64,000 nt of DNA. It comes from a virus. The DNA lies in IMG/VR virus record IMGVR_UViG_3300046837_000353, positions 1-64,000 of that record. One strand, written 5' to 3'. Position 1 is the stretch's first letter, and the number at the start of each line of letters is the position of its first letter. A program made the position numbers and the translations under genes. Shown here one piece after another: positions 32,063 to 41,471 of the stretch. The notes under the pieces were generated by a model. That model was not told the DNA's origin. It searched no databases and saw nothing but the letters and a program-made list of their open reading frames with translations.

Positions 32063-33298
32063 ATGCCAATACCGAGGTTATTCGGGGATAATGAACCTCC
32101 AGCTAAAGGTGGGCTGGGTAAACCTCTGTCATGTGTATCTTGTGGTCTGTATAATGGACCAATCAACCCAAAGATGCCTCCCTTCGGGGATTTCAAGAAA
32201 CAGATTATGGTTATTGGTGAAGGACCCGGTGAACAAGAGGATCGAAAAGGTAGACCATTCCAGGGACCAACCGGTAATGCTATCAAAGAAGCATTGAGTG
32301 ATCTTGGTATTGATCTATTTCGTGATTGTATAAATTTGAATGCAGTTAATTGTCGACCACCTAGTAATAGAGCACCATCTGTCCACGAGATTGCGTGTTG
32401 TAGAGCGCGGATAGTGTCCCCCGCTATAGCTGCGCATAGTCCTCGATTAATGCTGCTACTGGGCGGGAGCGCCGTTACTAGTGTCCTTGGAAGTGTGCTA
32501 CCGGAAGCGCAGGACTCGAGCATTGGAAAGTGGCGTGGTTTTCACATCCCTCTACCGGAATTAGGTGCCTGGATTTGCCCAACGTATCATCCCAGTTATG
32601 TTTCCAGGTCCAGTGATAGGCCTGAAGTAGAGACAGTTTGGAAGAATGATTTGAAACAAGCTATTGACTTGCTAAATGTATCTGTACCCAGAGTAGAGAT
32701 TTTACGTAATAGGATTGTTCTTCTTCATGGTGAAGAAGAGATTCTTAGAGCATTGAATAGGGTAAAAGTACGAAAAGGTCTGTTCTCATTTGATTATGAG
32801 ACTGTAGGATTAAGTGCAAAGTTACACAGTATAGTTTGTGCGTCTTTTTGTCAGTCACCTGAGCGTGCGTATGCGTTTATGTTTACTGATGCTTCCGAGG
32901 CTGTTCGTCAAGCTTGGCGGGATATTCTAGTAAACGAAGATATTGGTAAGATCTCACATAATCTATCATTTGAATATGAGTGGAGCCGCTTCCATTTTGA
33001 TATTGATGAGATAAATTGGGCTTGGGATAGTATGCTTGCAGCACATGTTATTGATAATCGTACGGGTATTTGTGGGTTAAAGTTTCAATCTTTTATCAAT
33101 TTTGGTGTTGTAGGGTATGAGAATTTAATCGATCCCTATTTAAAGTCTGTAACACCGCGAGATCCCACTGCGCCAAACCGTATACTAGAGTTTATAGAGA
33201 GGCATGGTGAAGATGAATGCCTAATCTATTGCGGGATTGACTCCCTTCTCGCCTATAGGTTAACCATGAAGCAAATGAAAGAGATTGAAGATGGCTGA
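32063..33298 (+). CDS. UDG-superfamily domain fused to 3'-5' exonuclease
   Basis: 411 aa. Residues about 1-190: uracil-DNA glycosylase superfamily (family 4/5 type): VIGEGPGEQEDRKGRPFQGP (about 50-69), PTYHPSYV (about 178-185), plus an N-terminal CVSC; the other two Cys of a 4Fe-4S site are not clearly placed. Residues about 235-405: DnaQ/PolA-like exonuclease with FSFDYETVGL (Exo I), ISHNLSFEYEW (Exo II) and YCGIDSLLAYRL (Exo III). The polymerase itself is encoded separately at 33475. Likely proofreading subunit, with the UDG-like part scanning for uracil or recruiting the enzyme. Confidence 0.85.
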   Translation: MPIPRLFGDNEPPAKGGLGKPLSCVSCGLYNGPINPKMPPFGDFKKQIMVIGEGPGEQEDRKGRPFQGPTGNAIKEALSDLGIDLFRDCINLNAVNCRPPSNRAPSVHEIACCRARIVSPAIAAHSPRLMLLLGGSAVTSVLGSVLPEAQDSSIGKWRGFHIPLPELGAWICPTYHPSYVSRSSDRPEVETVWKNDLKQAIDLLNVSVPRVEILRNRIVLLHGEEEILRALNRVKVRKGLFSFDYETVGLSAKLHSIVCASFCQSPERAYAFMFTDASEAVRQAWRDILVNEDIGKISHNLSFEYEWSRFHFDIDEINWAWDSMLAAHVIDNRTGICGLKFQSFINFGVVGYENLIDPYLKSVTPRDPTAPNRILEFIERHGEDECLIYCGIDSLLAYRLTMKQMKEIEDG

Positions 33299-33497
33299 TG
33301 TTCACTTTGATTTTGGTATTTGGAATCAAAAGGCAGGTTGGATAGGAAAGTGCCCTAAACATGGTCCTCAGCAGAGTGGTCTTTCTATTTCCCTCCCACC
33401 CCTAATTAGAAATTATTGTGGTGAATGTTTAATTGAATTGTTAGATCAGTTTTGTCATCCTCTGGAGTACGTCAATGAAAATGATGGAAGCCTATAA
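33291..33497 (+). CDS. Small zinc-finger protein within the polymerase locus
   Basis: 68 aa. CPKHG (about 19-23) and CGEC (about 44-47) suggest a zinc knuckle. Overlaps the exonuclease gene end and the polymerase gene start, so all three are coupled. May bridge the split polymerase parts; inference. Confidence 0.6.
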   Translation: MADVHFDFGIWNQKAGWIGKCPKHGPQQSGLSISLPPLIRNYCGECLIELLDQFCHPLEYVNENDGSL

Positions 33498-34854
33498 GCT
33501 GCTCCAACGAGGGGCTGAAGCTCTTACCCTTGTAGAGGAAGCGGGGATTTGTATTGATCTTGTTTATGTTAGGGAGAAACTGGCTTGGGTTGAGCAAAAG
33601 TTAAAGCAGTCAGAATTACGACTAAAGAGCAGTGAGTTAGGCATTGCTTGGCTTGGTCGCTATGGTGATGCAATGAAGATTCAAAGTGTCCCTCAATTGA
33701 GACACATCCTTTATCAGGATATGCGAGCTAAACCATTCAAGATGTCTGAGGGTGGTGAAGAGAGTACAAACGAGGAATCCCTTCGACAGACTAATGTTGA
33801 TGGTGTTGTCCATTTGTTGCGGATGCGGAGGCTGAAAAAGGCTAAAGATGTTTTGAAAGTGTTGATTAGATCTACAGTCAATGGCAAGATCCACCCATCT
33901 TTTCTGTTGCATACAGTATCAACGTATAGATCGTCTAGTGCTGATCCCAACCTGCAGAATATACCAGCCCGAGATAAAGAAATTATGGACATCTGTAGAA
34001 GGGCGTTTCTTCCCAGCCCTGGTCATATTTTGATGGAGATTGACTTTTCAGGTATTGAAGTCGGTATTGCAGCAACTTATCACAAAGATCCTGTAATGAT
34101 TAAGTACTTACAGGATGAGACAAGTGATATGCACGGGGATATGGCAGGTGAGATTTTCTTGCTGCCCAAATTGAATACCCCTCTCAAAGAGATGGAAGGT
34201 GGGTATACATTAAGGCAGTCAGCAAAGAACGGGTTTGTCTTCCCGCAATTCTACGGTGACTATTACGAGCCCTGCGCGCTTAATGTCGCTTGTTCCTGGT
34301 GCAAGCTACCAAAGGATGGAATGTGGAAGCCTAATCACGGTGTTGTATTTAATGGTAAACCCATAGGGGAACATTTGATATCTAAAGACATTGATTCGTT
34401 TAGTGTATTTGTTGATCACATGGAACGGGTACAAAACAACTTTTGGGGCAAGCGTTTCAAAGTATATAATGCTTGGAGAAAGACTTGGCATTCTAAGTAC
34501 CAAAAGACCGGTGAATTTGAAATGAAGACCGGGTTTAGGGTCTCCGGTGTTATGGAAAAGAATCAAGTAATCAATTTCCCTGTACAAGGGGCCGCATTCC
34601 ATTGTTTGTTATGGTCTTTGATTGAAATGGTAAAGCAGTTAAAGGGTTGGCAGAGTAAGGTGGTTGGTGAGATACACGACAGTATGCTGATAGATGCACA
34701 TCCAGACGAGATCTCTGATATTATTCTAATGGCGCAGCAAATCTGCACGGTCGATCTACCAAACCACTGGTCTTGGATAGATATACCTATGCGTATCGAA
34801 GTTGCTGCCTCAGAAATAGATGGTAACTGGGCTGAAATGAAAGGTGCAGCATGA
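33475..34854 (+). CDS. Family A DNA polymerase, polymerase domain only
   Basis: 459 aa. Motif A HILMEIDFSGIEVGIAATY (about 183-201) with the metal Asp, a motif B region (about 240-262, LRQSAKNGFVFPQFYGDYY, with K/Y of the O helix), and motif C GEIHDSMLIDAHPDE (about 399-413) with the His-Asp. SSADPNLQNIPAR (about 153-165) is the usual pre-motif A block. No exonuclease domain, which sits in the 32063 protein. Together they make a split Pol I-type replicase. Confidence 0.93.
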   Translation: MKMMEAYKLLQRGAEALTLVEEAGICIDLVYVREKLAWVEQKLKQSELRLKSSELGIAWLGRYGDAMKIQSVPQLRHILYQDMRAKPFKMSEGGEESTNEESLRQTNVDGVVHLLRMRRLKKAKDVLKVLIRSTVNGKIHPSFLLHTVSTYRSSSADPNLQNIPARDKEIMDICRRAFLPSPGHILMEIDFSGIEVGIAATYHKDPVMIKYLQDETSDMHGDMAGEIFLLPKLNTPLKEMEGGYTLRQSAKNGFVFPQFYGDYYEPCALNVACSWCKLPKDGMWKPNHGVVFNGKPIGEHLISKDIDSFSVFVDHMERVQNNFWGKRFKVYNAWRKTWHSKYQKTGEFEMKTGFRVSGVMEKNQVINFPVQGAAFHCLLWSLIEMVKQLKGWQSKVVGEIHDSMLIDAHPDEISDIILMAQQICTVDLPNHWSWIDIPMRIEVAASEIDGNWAEMKGAA

Positions 34855-35810
34855 GTTTATATCAAAAATATCGTCCCCATTCTTTTGCTGAGATGGTCGG
34901 TAATGAAACGCTTGTATCTAATCTTAAAGGGTTGTTGGCTCTTGATGATCCTCCACATGCTTTTCTATTTCACGGACCCACTGGGTGTGGAAAAACGACA
35001 CTGGGGAGGATAGTCGCAACCGAGTTAGGTTGTCATGAACAAGACTTTAAGGAAATAGACACTGCTGACTTTCGTGGTATTGATACTGCTCGTACTATTA
35101 GGCATAACGCACACTATAAGGCATTGGGTGGCACCAGACGTGCCTGGCTTATTGATGAGGCACATAAGCTGACTAATGATGCGCAAAATGCTTTGTTAAA
35201 GGGTCTGGAAGATCCACCAGATCATTGTTTTTATGTGCTTGCTACTACTGATCCTGATAAGCTTCTTGATACAATAAAGGGTAGATGCTCTGTTCACACG
35301 GTCAGTCCATTGACTATACCGAATATGGTCAGGTTAATGGTTAAGGTATGCGCCCGTGAGCATGTATCTTTACCAAAGAATGTACTAAGTGCTGTAGCGC
35401 TTAAGGCTTCACTTGGGTTTGACGCTGACAAAGTTGATATTGATAAAGCCGAGATATGTTATCCCAGACACGCTCTTCAGCTTTTAGAAAAAGTCGTTGC
35501 GGCGGGTCCAGATGATTATATTAAGGTAATTGAAGCGTCCGACAATATAGCTAAGAATGCAGACAGGTTGGTGACATCGTTGCTTCAAAAACATCGTTGG
35601 CGTCAAGTTAGTTCGATTCTATCGATAATTCCTGAAGATGATGTTGAAATAACCCGTAGGCGTGTAATTGGTTATGCTCGTCAGGTTCTGTTGAATGGAG
35701 ATGGGAATGACGTTGCTGCTGAAATAATTCATCATTTTTCAGCACCATTCTTTGATAGTGGACCTCCTGGTCTAGCATTGGCATGTTATATGGTAATCAA
35801 AAGTGGGTGA
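34851..35810 (+). CDS. Clamp loader ATPase (DnaX/RFC-like)
   Basis: 319 aa AAA+ protein. YQKYRPHSFAEMVG (3-16) opens like DnaX; Walker A HGPTGCGKTT (about 41-50); Walker B WLIDEAHKL (about 100-108); sensor 1 ATTD; KGRC (about 143-146) is the SRC arginine-finger site. Loads the clamp at 30598. ATGA overlap with the polymerase gene. No separate delta-like subunit was seen in the window. Confidence 0.92.
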   Translation: MSLYQKYRPHSFAEMVGNETLVSNLKGLLALDDPPHAFLFHGPTGCGKTTLGRIVATELGCHEQDFKEIDTADFRGIDTARTIRHNAHYKALGGTRRAWLIDEAHKLTNDAQNALLKGLEDPPDHCFYVLATTDPDKLLDTIKGRCSVHTVSPLTIPNMVRLMVKVCAREHVSLPKNVLSAVALKASLGFDADKVDIDKAEICYPRHALQLLEKVVAAGPDDYIKVIEASDNIAKNADRLVTSLLQKHRWRQVSSILSIIPEDDVEITRRRVIGYARQVLLNGDGNDVAAEIIHHFSAPFFDSGPPGLALACYMVIKSG

Positions 35811-35816
35811 CGTAAT

Positions 35817-35825
35817 CGTATAATA
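35817..35825 (+). promoter_or_regulatory. CGTATAATA element
   Basis: Perfect TATAAT in the short gap before the 35842 gene, followed by TAGGAG RBS; member of the second promoter class candidate. Confidence 0.45.
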
Positions 35826-35841
35826 TAGTAGGAGATGTCAA

Positions 35842-36309
35842 GTGTCCTATGAGCAAGACATTGAGATTGATGAATCCGCTCTAGATGTAGAATGGGTAGA
35901 TCATTCACGTAGGATGCTTGTGTACACAACCAATGCAGCTGAGGCACATCGCGATATGGATTTGGCAAAGGCGCAAGTTGACTATGTTAAAGCCCGACTT
36001 GATAAAGAAGTAAGAGAAGATCCCAGGGCGTTTGGTCTTGGAGATCGTATAACAGAGGGAGCAATTTCTTCTGTAATTACTATCAATGATGAATATGATG
36101 CAATTAATCGAGACTATATTGAAAAGAAGTATCAATATGAGGTGGCCACTGGAGTTGTTAAGTCGTTTGAGCATCGCAAAAGTGCCTTGGAAAATTTAGT
36201 GAGGCTGCATGGGCAAAGTTACTTTGCAGGACCCTCGGTTCCGCATAATTTATCCGAAGAGAGGCAAAAGCGAATTAATCGATCTATTAGACTACAGAGG
36301 AGAAATTGA
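35842..36309 (+). CDS. Conserved phage recombination/replication-associated protein
   Basis: 155 aa from GTG 35842. Helical, charged, with a coiled-coil-like centre; the C-terminal RKSALENLVRLHGQSYFAGP is a recurring signature of small proteins adjacent to phage SSB, RecA and clamp genes. A recombination-mediator role of the UvsY sort has been suggested for such neighbours in other phages by position only; I cannot show it here. Confidence 0.6.
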   Translation: MSYEQDIEIDESALDVEWVDHSRRMLVYTTNAAEAHRDMDLAKAQVDYVKARLDKEVREDPRAFGLGDRITEGAISSVITINDEYDAINRDYIEKKYQYEVATGVVKSFEHRKSALENLVRLHGQSYFAGPSVPHNLSEERQKRINRSIRLQRRN

Positions 36310-36495
36310 TTGGAATTTGCAATCGCAATCGTGGTTGTGGGTTTAGCCGCCTTGCCTTTCTATGTTTTTGTATTGGCTAAGTGCGCAGCATCGGGTTGGG
36401 CCGCTGGGACGATATCTTATCTGTCCTATACACGGAGGAAACAATCTAATGGCAAAGAGTCGCTTCACGAGTTTCAAGGACAAGATTGTCTTTAA
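36310..36495 (+). CDS. Small single-pass membrane protein
   Basis: 61 aa from TTG 36310, preceded by GGAGAAA. One transmembrane helix (about 3-26, FAIAIVVVGLAALPFYVFVL). Its last 47 bases overlap the SSB gene start in another frame. Confidence 0.5.
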   Translation: MEFAIAIVVVGLAALPFYVFVLAKCAASGWAAGTISYLSYTRRKQSNGKESLHEFQGQDCL

Positions 36496-37600
36496 CGCTA
36501 CTCAACAGCGTAACAAGGCAGCAAATTACGGTCATTTATCCATCCCGCGAGGATTTACGGTCTTCAAGGAAGAGCCCGGTTCCCGCATTTCTATTGATAT
36601 TATGTCTTATGTTGTCACAGACCCCAACCATCCAGATAAGGATGAGACAACGGGTAGTGCTGAAAAGGGTGGTCTTTGGTACCGTCGCCCTTACAAGTTG
36701 CATCGTAATGTTGGTGCTGATAAGTCATCGGTTGTCTGCCCCACAAGTATTGGGAAGAAGTGTCCGATTTGCGAGTATCGGTCAAAACTTCTTTCTGATG
36801 GTGTGGATTGGAAAGATGATGCAGTAAAGAACGCCCGTCCCAGTTCGCGGTCACTTTATTTGATTATTCCCAAGGATAACAAGAAGTTTGAAGAGAAACC
36901 GCATCTTTGGGATATATCGGACTTTCTGTTCCAGGCTAAGTTGAATAATGAGATTGAGGAAAACCCTGATGAGCTTGGGGATTTTCCGCATCCTGCTAAT
37001 GGGTTGACGTTAAAGATCCGATTCTCTGAAGAGAAGCTTGGTGGGAACACGTTTGCGGAAACCTCGCGCATTGATTTTGAACAGCGTGGGTATGCTTACG
37101 ATGATGCCACTATTGATGCACTGCCCTCACTTGACGAGGTCGTTACAATTAAGGATTACAAGGAAATCCAAAAGATGTTCCTTGAGGGTGGGGATGATGA
37201 TGAACCAGAGGAAGAGAAACCAGTTATTCAGGTTACTCGTATCTCTGCGCGAACCGCACCCGCGCGAACTACACCAATAAGAACTGTTGTTGTACCTATA
37301 GAGGAAGAGACCGAAGAGGAACCAGAGGAGGAGCCCGAAGAGCCCGAAGAGGAGACACGTACGCCTTCTGTTTACCGTAGGCCTACACCGGTAGCGAAAC
37401 CTGCAGAAAAGCCCGCAGCAAAGCCTCTAACACGTGGAGCGCCTCCGCCTGCTGCTCGTCCTGCTAAGGTAGCGGCCCCAGCTGAAGCTGGTACTTGTCC
37501 CCACGGATTTGTATTTGGTGAGGAATGCGATAAGCACGATCAGTGCGAAGATTGTCCAGTTTGGACTGATTGCTACAATGCGAGTGGAAAAGCAGCATAA
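36449..37600 (+). CDS. T4 gp32-like single-stranded DNA-binding protein
   Basis: 383 aa; ATG 36449 with ACGGAGGAA upstream. N-terminal OB-fold with a zinc site CPTSIGKKCPIC (about 100-111), resembling gp32-type SSBs. A long acidic Pro/Glu linker (about 240-330) leads to a C-terminal Cys/His cluster (CPHGFVFGEECDKHDQCEDC), an extra zinc-binding tail not usual in gp32. Coats ssDNA at the fork and recruits recombination proteins; next to RecA. Confidence 0.8.
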   Translation: MAKSRFTSFKDKIVFNATQQRNKAANYGHLSIPRGFTVFKEEPGSRISIDIMSYVVTDPNHPDKDETTGSAEKGGLWYRRPYKLHRNVGADKSSVVCPTSIGKKCPICEYRSKLLSDGVDWKDDAVKNARPSSRSLYLIIPKDNKKFEEKPHLWDISDFLFQAKLNNEIEENPDELGDFPHPANGLTLKIRFSEEKLGGNTFAETSRIDFEQRGYAYDDATIDALPSLDEVVTIKDYKEIQKMFLEGGDDDEPEEEKPVIQVTRISARTAPARTTPIRTVVVPIEEETEEEPEEEPEEPEEETRTPSVYRRPTPVAKPAEKPAAKPLTRGAPPPAARPAKVAAPAEAGTCPHGFVFGEECDKHDQCEDCPVWTDCYNASGKAA

Positions 37601-38640
37601 TGACAGCATCACCTGATCTTGCACAACAAGTAGAGGCTAGGTTAAAGAAGCCTCTTGTAAGGCGTTCCCCCTTAGCAGGTACTGAGCACGTTATCTCCAC
37701 AGGATCTACTTTGCTTGATATGGCAATCTCCGGTGGTCGCTTTAAAGAAGGCGGCCTACCGGGTGGGATCCTGGTTGAGATCTTTGGTCCTTCCAGTTGT
37801 GGCAAGACTGTGATGTTGTGTGAACTTGCGGGCGCTGTGCAACGCAAGGGTGGTAGGGTAATGTTTCGTGATCCGGAGGCTAGACTAAATGCGCAGTTCG
37901 CTAAGTTGTTTGGGTTTAAGGTTGAAGATTGCGACTACAAGCAACCTGATACGGTGCCTGAATTATTTGAGCCAGTCAGAAGTTGGAATCCTGAGTCCGA
38001 GAATGGCACGATTAATGGTGTCTTTGCGGACTCGCTTGCAGCGCTATCAACTAAGATGGAAATGGAGGATGCAGATAAATACGGGATGCGTAGAGCAAAA
38101 GAATTTAGTGAAGAATGCCGGAAAACGTGTCGAATCCTGACCCAGCGCAATCTATTGATGGTTTGTTCTAATCAGGTTAGGCAAAATATTGATACAAACC
38201 CCTTTGCCGAAAAGTATACCAGTCCCGGTGGCGTCTCCATTGGCTTTTATTCAAGTCTGAGGTTGCGTTGTCATACACCAAAAAAGATTGGGATTGAAAA
38301 AGATATTGGCAAGAGTAAGTTTAAGCGGGTTGTAGGTGTTGAAACTTCAGTTGAAGTGTATAAGAGCAGCCTGGATGTTCCATTCCGTACAGCACCATTG
38401 TATATCATGTACGACTTTGGCATAGACGACATCCGCGCTAATTTAATCTACAATAAGTCGATAGTGGGCTCCCAAACGTATAATATTGGTGAAAGAAGGT
38501 TGCATACTGGTCTTGATAAATCTATTAGAATAGTCGAAGAAGAGGGACTTGAACCAGAATTAAAGAAAGAGACTATTCAATTATGGCACGAAGTTGAAGA
38601 GAAGTTTAAGATAAATCGCAAACCAAAGAGGCGAGAGTGA
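37600..38640 (+). CDS. RecA/UvsX-like recombinase
   Basis: 346 aa; TAATG overlap with the SSB gene. Walker A FGPSSCGKTVML (about 60-71), RDPEARLN acidic loop, Walker B GVFADSLAAL (about 135-144), and loop NQVRQNID (about 191-198) for DNA. Promotes strand exchange in phage repair and recombination-dependent replication. Longer glycine/serine L2 loop region than UvsX. Confidence 0.9.
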   Translation: MTASPDLAQQVEARLKKPLVRRSPLAGTEHVISTGSTLLDMAISGGRFKEGGLPGGILVEIFGPSSCGKTVMLCELAGAVQRKGGRVMFRDPEARLNAQFAKLFGFKVEDCDYKQPDTVPELFEPVRSWNPESENGTINGVFADSLAALSTKMEMEDADKYGMRRAKEFSEECRKTCRILTQRNLLMVCSNQVRQNIDTNPFAEKYTSPGGVSIGFYSSLRLRCHTPKKIGIEKDIGKSKFKRVVGVETSVEVYKSSLDVPFRTAPLYIMYDFGIDDIRANLIYNKSIVGSQTYNIGERRLHTGLDKSIRIVEEEGLEPELKKETIQLWHEVEEKFKINRKPKRRE

Positions 38641-38813
38641 GTGACCAAGGTAGAACAACCAGATATATTTACGCGGCAGGGTCCCTGGTTGAAGCTGACT
38701 TAGGGTCCAGATATAATTACTTGTATTTCTTTATTGGAGTTTTGATCGTGGCAGCAATAGGAGGTGGATTGTATGTAGGAACTTACGTAGTGTCTGCGTG
38801 TTTTTCGAAGTGA
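38637..38813 (+). CDS. Small single-pass membrane protein
   Basis: 58 aa from GTG 38637 overlapping the RecA stop. One transmembrane helix (about 29-52, LYFFIGVLIVAAIGGGLYVG). Unknown function. Confidence 0.5.
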   Translation: MSDQGRTTRYIYAAGSLVEADLGSRYNYLYFFIGVLIVAAIGGGLYVGTYVVSACFSK

Positions 38814-38824
38814 AGGAGGAATAG

Positions 38825-39256
38825 ATGGAGAAGCGTCGTCTAGATGATCTGTGGGCCTATGACAAGTTCAGTCGTGCAGTAAAGGAAGAGCACGGCCTTG
38901 ATCCTAGGAGCCACATTCGTTACCTTGAAGACCGTCGCGGTTGTTGCGTTGTTCTCGTCGTAAAGAAAAGCTCTTATAGCTGGGCTATCGACGAGGGCAA
39001 TTTCAATTGGCTAGTCAACCTGCAGCGTCGCAATCGTGTAGACCAGACTTATGTTGCTCTGGTTGAGGATTGGGATAATGGAGAGATCATCAACTATGAC
39101 ACTGCGTTGAATGTTGACAGTCGCCTTCGCAATGTCCCACCCAATAACGGTGATGACGGAGGCACTTATTGGTGGGTGGACGAGAATTTCACCCCCAGCG
39201 GTGGTACCGGTGGTGTGCTGAGTAGGGGTCGCACCCTCACGAAGTCGCCGTTCTAA
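38825..39256 (+). CDS. Hypothetical protein
   Basis: 143 aa; GGAGGAATAG precedes the ATG. Mixed alpha/beta (CCVVLVVKKSSYSWAIDEG), Gly-rich C-terminus. Ends one base before the nuclease gene start. No family recognised. Confidence 0.65.
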   Translation: MEKRRLDDLWAYDKFSRAVKEEHGLDPRSHIRYLEDRRGCCVVLVVKKSSYSWAIDEGNFNWLVNLQRRNRVDQTYVALVEDWDNGEIINYDTALNVDSRLRNVPPNNGDDGGTYWWVDENFTPSGGTGGVLSRGRTLTKSPF

Positions 39257-39775
39257 ATGAAGGCAGGTTCCGGTAAAGGTAAAGGGGCAGCTTTCGAGCG
39301 TGAAGTCTCTCGAAGGCTGTCCCTTTGGTTATCGGAGGGTAAGCGAGATGATCTCTTGTGGCGCAGTGCTATGAGTGGTGGTCTCGCTACCTTACAATAT
39401 AGAAAAGACAAGATAAATTTAACACAATCTGGAGATCTGAGTGCGGTAGGGGAAGGTGCGTACGAATTCTGTGAAAAGACCTTTGTTGAATGTAAGCACT
39501 ATCAGGATTTGCAGATAGGCCGTTCCATTGTAAATAAGACAGGTGGGTTGATTACCTTCTGGAAGATAGTGGTTAGGGAGGCTCGTAAGTATGATAAACG
39601 ACCTCTGTTGATTGCAAAGCAGAATAGGTATCCCACTATTGTAGTCACTGATACAAGGCATCCTCGTCTCTGGTTAAACCCTATTGTAACAGTGGACCAC
39701 TGGGAAGTGCCTGCCTTCGTATATAATTTTGACAGTGTTACAAGTGTACGTAGACCGCTTAGGAGAGGTAATTGA
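39257..39775 (+). CDS. PD-(D/E)XK nuclease, Holliday-resolvase-like
   Basis: 172 aa. KGAAFEREVSRRLSLW (9-24) is the helix with the conserved Glu; SGDLSAV (about 58-64) supplies the Asp; FVECKHYQDL (about 76-85) the E-x-K. Fits archaeal-Hjc/phage resolvase-type PD-(D/E)XK enzymes that process branched DNA, as expected beside RecA and SbcCD. A restriction-like role is less likely. Confidence 0.78.
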   Translation: MKAGSGKGKGAAFEREVSRRLSLWLSEGKRDDLLWRSAMSGGLATLQYRKDKINLTQSGDLSAVGEGAYEFCEKTFVECKHYQDLQIGRSIVNKTGGLITFWKIVVREARKYDKRPLLIAKQNRYPTIVVTDTRHPRLWLNPIVTVDHWEVPAFVYNFDSVTSVRRPLRRGN

Positions 39776-39776
39776 A

Positions 39777-39974
39777 ATGGATATTAACTTGAAGAATGCT
39801 TATACAAAACTTATCAATAAGCATTATTCAGCGGTTCAAACCGACACGCTTCTAGGTAATTGCGCAGATGATGATAAGTTTCTTAGACTTGAAAGAACTG
39901 CCAAACAATTCTGGGCAGACTATCACGAAGCTGAAAAAGAATTTCTCGCATTGTTGGAAGGAAAGGGTAATTGA
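39777..39974 (+). CDS. Small hypothetical protein
   Basis: 65 aa, helical (AYTKLINKHYSAVQTD). The RBS-start module (GGTAATTGAAATGGA) is duplicated before the next gene. Function unknown. Confidence 0.6.
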   Translation: MDINLKNAYTKLINKHYSAVQTDTLLGNCADDDKFLRLERTAKQFWADYHEAEKEFLALLEGKGN

Positions 39975-39975
39975 A

Positions 39976-40254
39976 ATGGACGACGAAAAGAAAGTAATGA
40001 TTCCAGTCATTCAATTTGGTGGGATGCGCCCGCCGCGTATCCGTGGCCCCGGTGAGGAGCTAAGCCGCCGCATGGGTGAAGGCTTTTCAGAGGCAATGGG
40101 TGATGAGGCGATTCGGGCTGACTTGGTGCTGGAAGTATTGGCCGTTTGGGTCACCGCACTGATTAAGGTACATCCGTCATGCCAGGAATATCTGGAAGGG
40201 TTCTTTATGGAGACGCTGGCGAATAGTTTATCCGAAGGTAATTCTATTCAATAG
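39976..40254 (+). CDS. Small hypothetical protein
   Basis: 92 aa. Pro/Arg-rich start (GGMRPPRIRGPGEELSRRMG), then an alpha-helical part. GC-richer than its neighbours. Function unknown. Confidence 0.6.
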   Translation: MDDEKKVMIPVIQFGGMRPPRIRGPGEELSRRMGEGFSEAMGDEAIRADLVLEVLAVWVTALIKVHPSCQEYLEGFFMETLANSLSEGNSIQ

Positions 40255-40263
40255 AGTAGGTGG

Positions 40264-40500
40264 ATGATGACTGATCTAAGTGGATTCACGTTATTTAAGA
40301 CAGGTGGGCGTTGGCAATTGTCAACTCGGCAGGAAGGACGTGATGGTTGGGATGTCCGATTCATAGGTAATGAGCTTGCACAGGATATTTTTGAGAAGAT
40401 CGCTACTGGTGTAGAACTTCCACCGGTTGTACATAGGAAAGTATTAGCATTATCACCGGATCCTATTGTAGCTAAGCCTAAGTTTGTTCGGGGAAACTAA
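40264..40500 (+). CDS. Small hypothetical protein
   Basis: 78 aa, LSGFTLFKTGGRWQLSTRQ start typical of small phage beta-domain proteins. ATG 40267 is an alternative start. Overlaps the SbcD gene start by one base. Confidence 0.6.
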   Translation: MMTDLSGFTLFKTGGRWQLSTRQEGRDGWDVRFIGNELAQDIFEKIATGVELPPVVHRKVLALSPDPIVAKPKFVRGN

Positions 40501-41471
40501 TGTACCTGCTCTTTACCGACACCCATTGGGATGACAATCCTGTTAATGAATACCGGTGGCAGATCTTTGATAAAATCGAAGAGATTAAGACTCAATACCC
40601 GATTACCCACACGTTTAATCTCGGCGATGCGGTTGATCGTAAGGATAGGTTTACTGGTGCTTTTGTCAATCGTCTGTTTGAGCATCTTAAACAAGTGGCA
40701 CCCATAACAATACTTCGTGGTAATCATGATACCACGCTTCGTCCTCCTAATTATTTTGATTTTATGTCTGAGGAGTTTCTCAGATCCAAGATCAACTATG
40801 TGGCAAAACCAGTCCCGTTCAATGATGGATTACTATTGTTACCATTCTCTGCAAAGCCAAAAGAAGATTGGAAGGGACTCAATTTTAGGGACTACAAAGC
40901 TGTATTTATGCACGCTACAGTCACCGGTGCTATCATTGAAAACGGGCAAGTAATGGAGAACCGAGGGTTCCCAATGATACCCGGTGATGTAAAGTTTTAT
41001 AGTGGTGACGTCCATGTACCACAAGACGTTCGCAATATTACTTATGTTGGTTGTCCTTACCCTATTAAGTTTGGTGATAGGTTTCCCTGCCGTATATTAC
41101 TTCTTGATGAAGATACTTTTCTCATAATGGAAGAGATCAAACTAACCCCTCCACGTAAGCTCATGGTTGATATTAGGGATATTGAAGGGTTAGAAAAGAT
41201 AAGAGTAAGGCAAGGTGATCAAGTAAAGATACGATTTTCCTGCAATCCTGCTGATATAGATTCCTTTGGACAGACCGAAGCTGCAATCTTGCGGTGGGCA
41301 AAAGAGCGTGGGGTAACGATCGCCGGTACAGAAGTGATCGTAAGCTCCACGTATAATAGGGATGTAGACACCAATCAGACACCTGAAATGATACTTAGGC
41401 GGTTTGCCGAACATGAAGGATTGACTGATGATATGCTTGGGGTTGGATTGATTATGTTGAAGGAGATGTAG
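40500..41471 (+). CDS. SbcD/Mre11-like exonuclease subunit
   Basis: 323 aa metallophosphoesterase: DTHWDD (6-11), LGDAVDRKD (about 41-49), RGNHDTT (about 75-81), MHATVTG (about 139) and SGDVHVPQ (about 166-173), the five metal-binding blocks. Equivalent of T4 gp47; works with the SbcC-like ATPase at 42302 on DNA ends. C-terminal capping domain present. Confidence 0.9.
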   Translation: MYLLFTDTHWDDNPVNEYRWQIFDKIEEIKTQYPITHTFNLGDAVDRKDRFTGAFVNRLFEHLKQVAPITILRGNHDTTLRPPNYFDFMSEEFLRSKINYVAKPVPFNDGLLLLPFSAKPKEDWKGLNFRDYKAVFMHATVTGAIIENGQVMENRGFPMIPGDVKFYSGDVHVPQDVRNITYVGCPYPIKFGDRFPCRILLLDEDTFLIMEEIKLTPPRKLMVDIRDIEGLEKIRVRQGDQVKIRFSCNPADIDSFGQTEAAILRWAKERGVTIAGTEVIVSSTYNRDVDTNQTPEMILRRFAEHEGLTDDMLGVGLIMLKEM

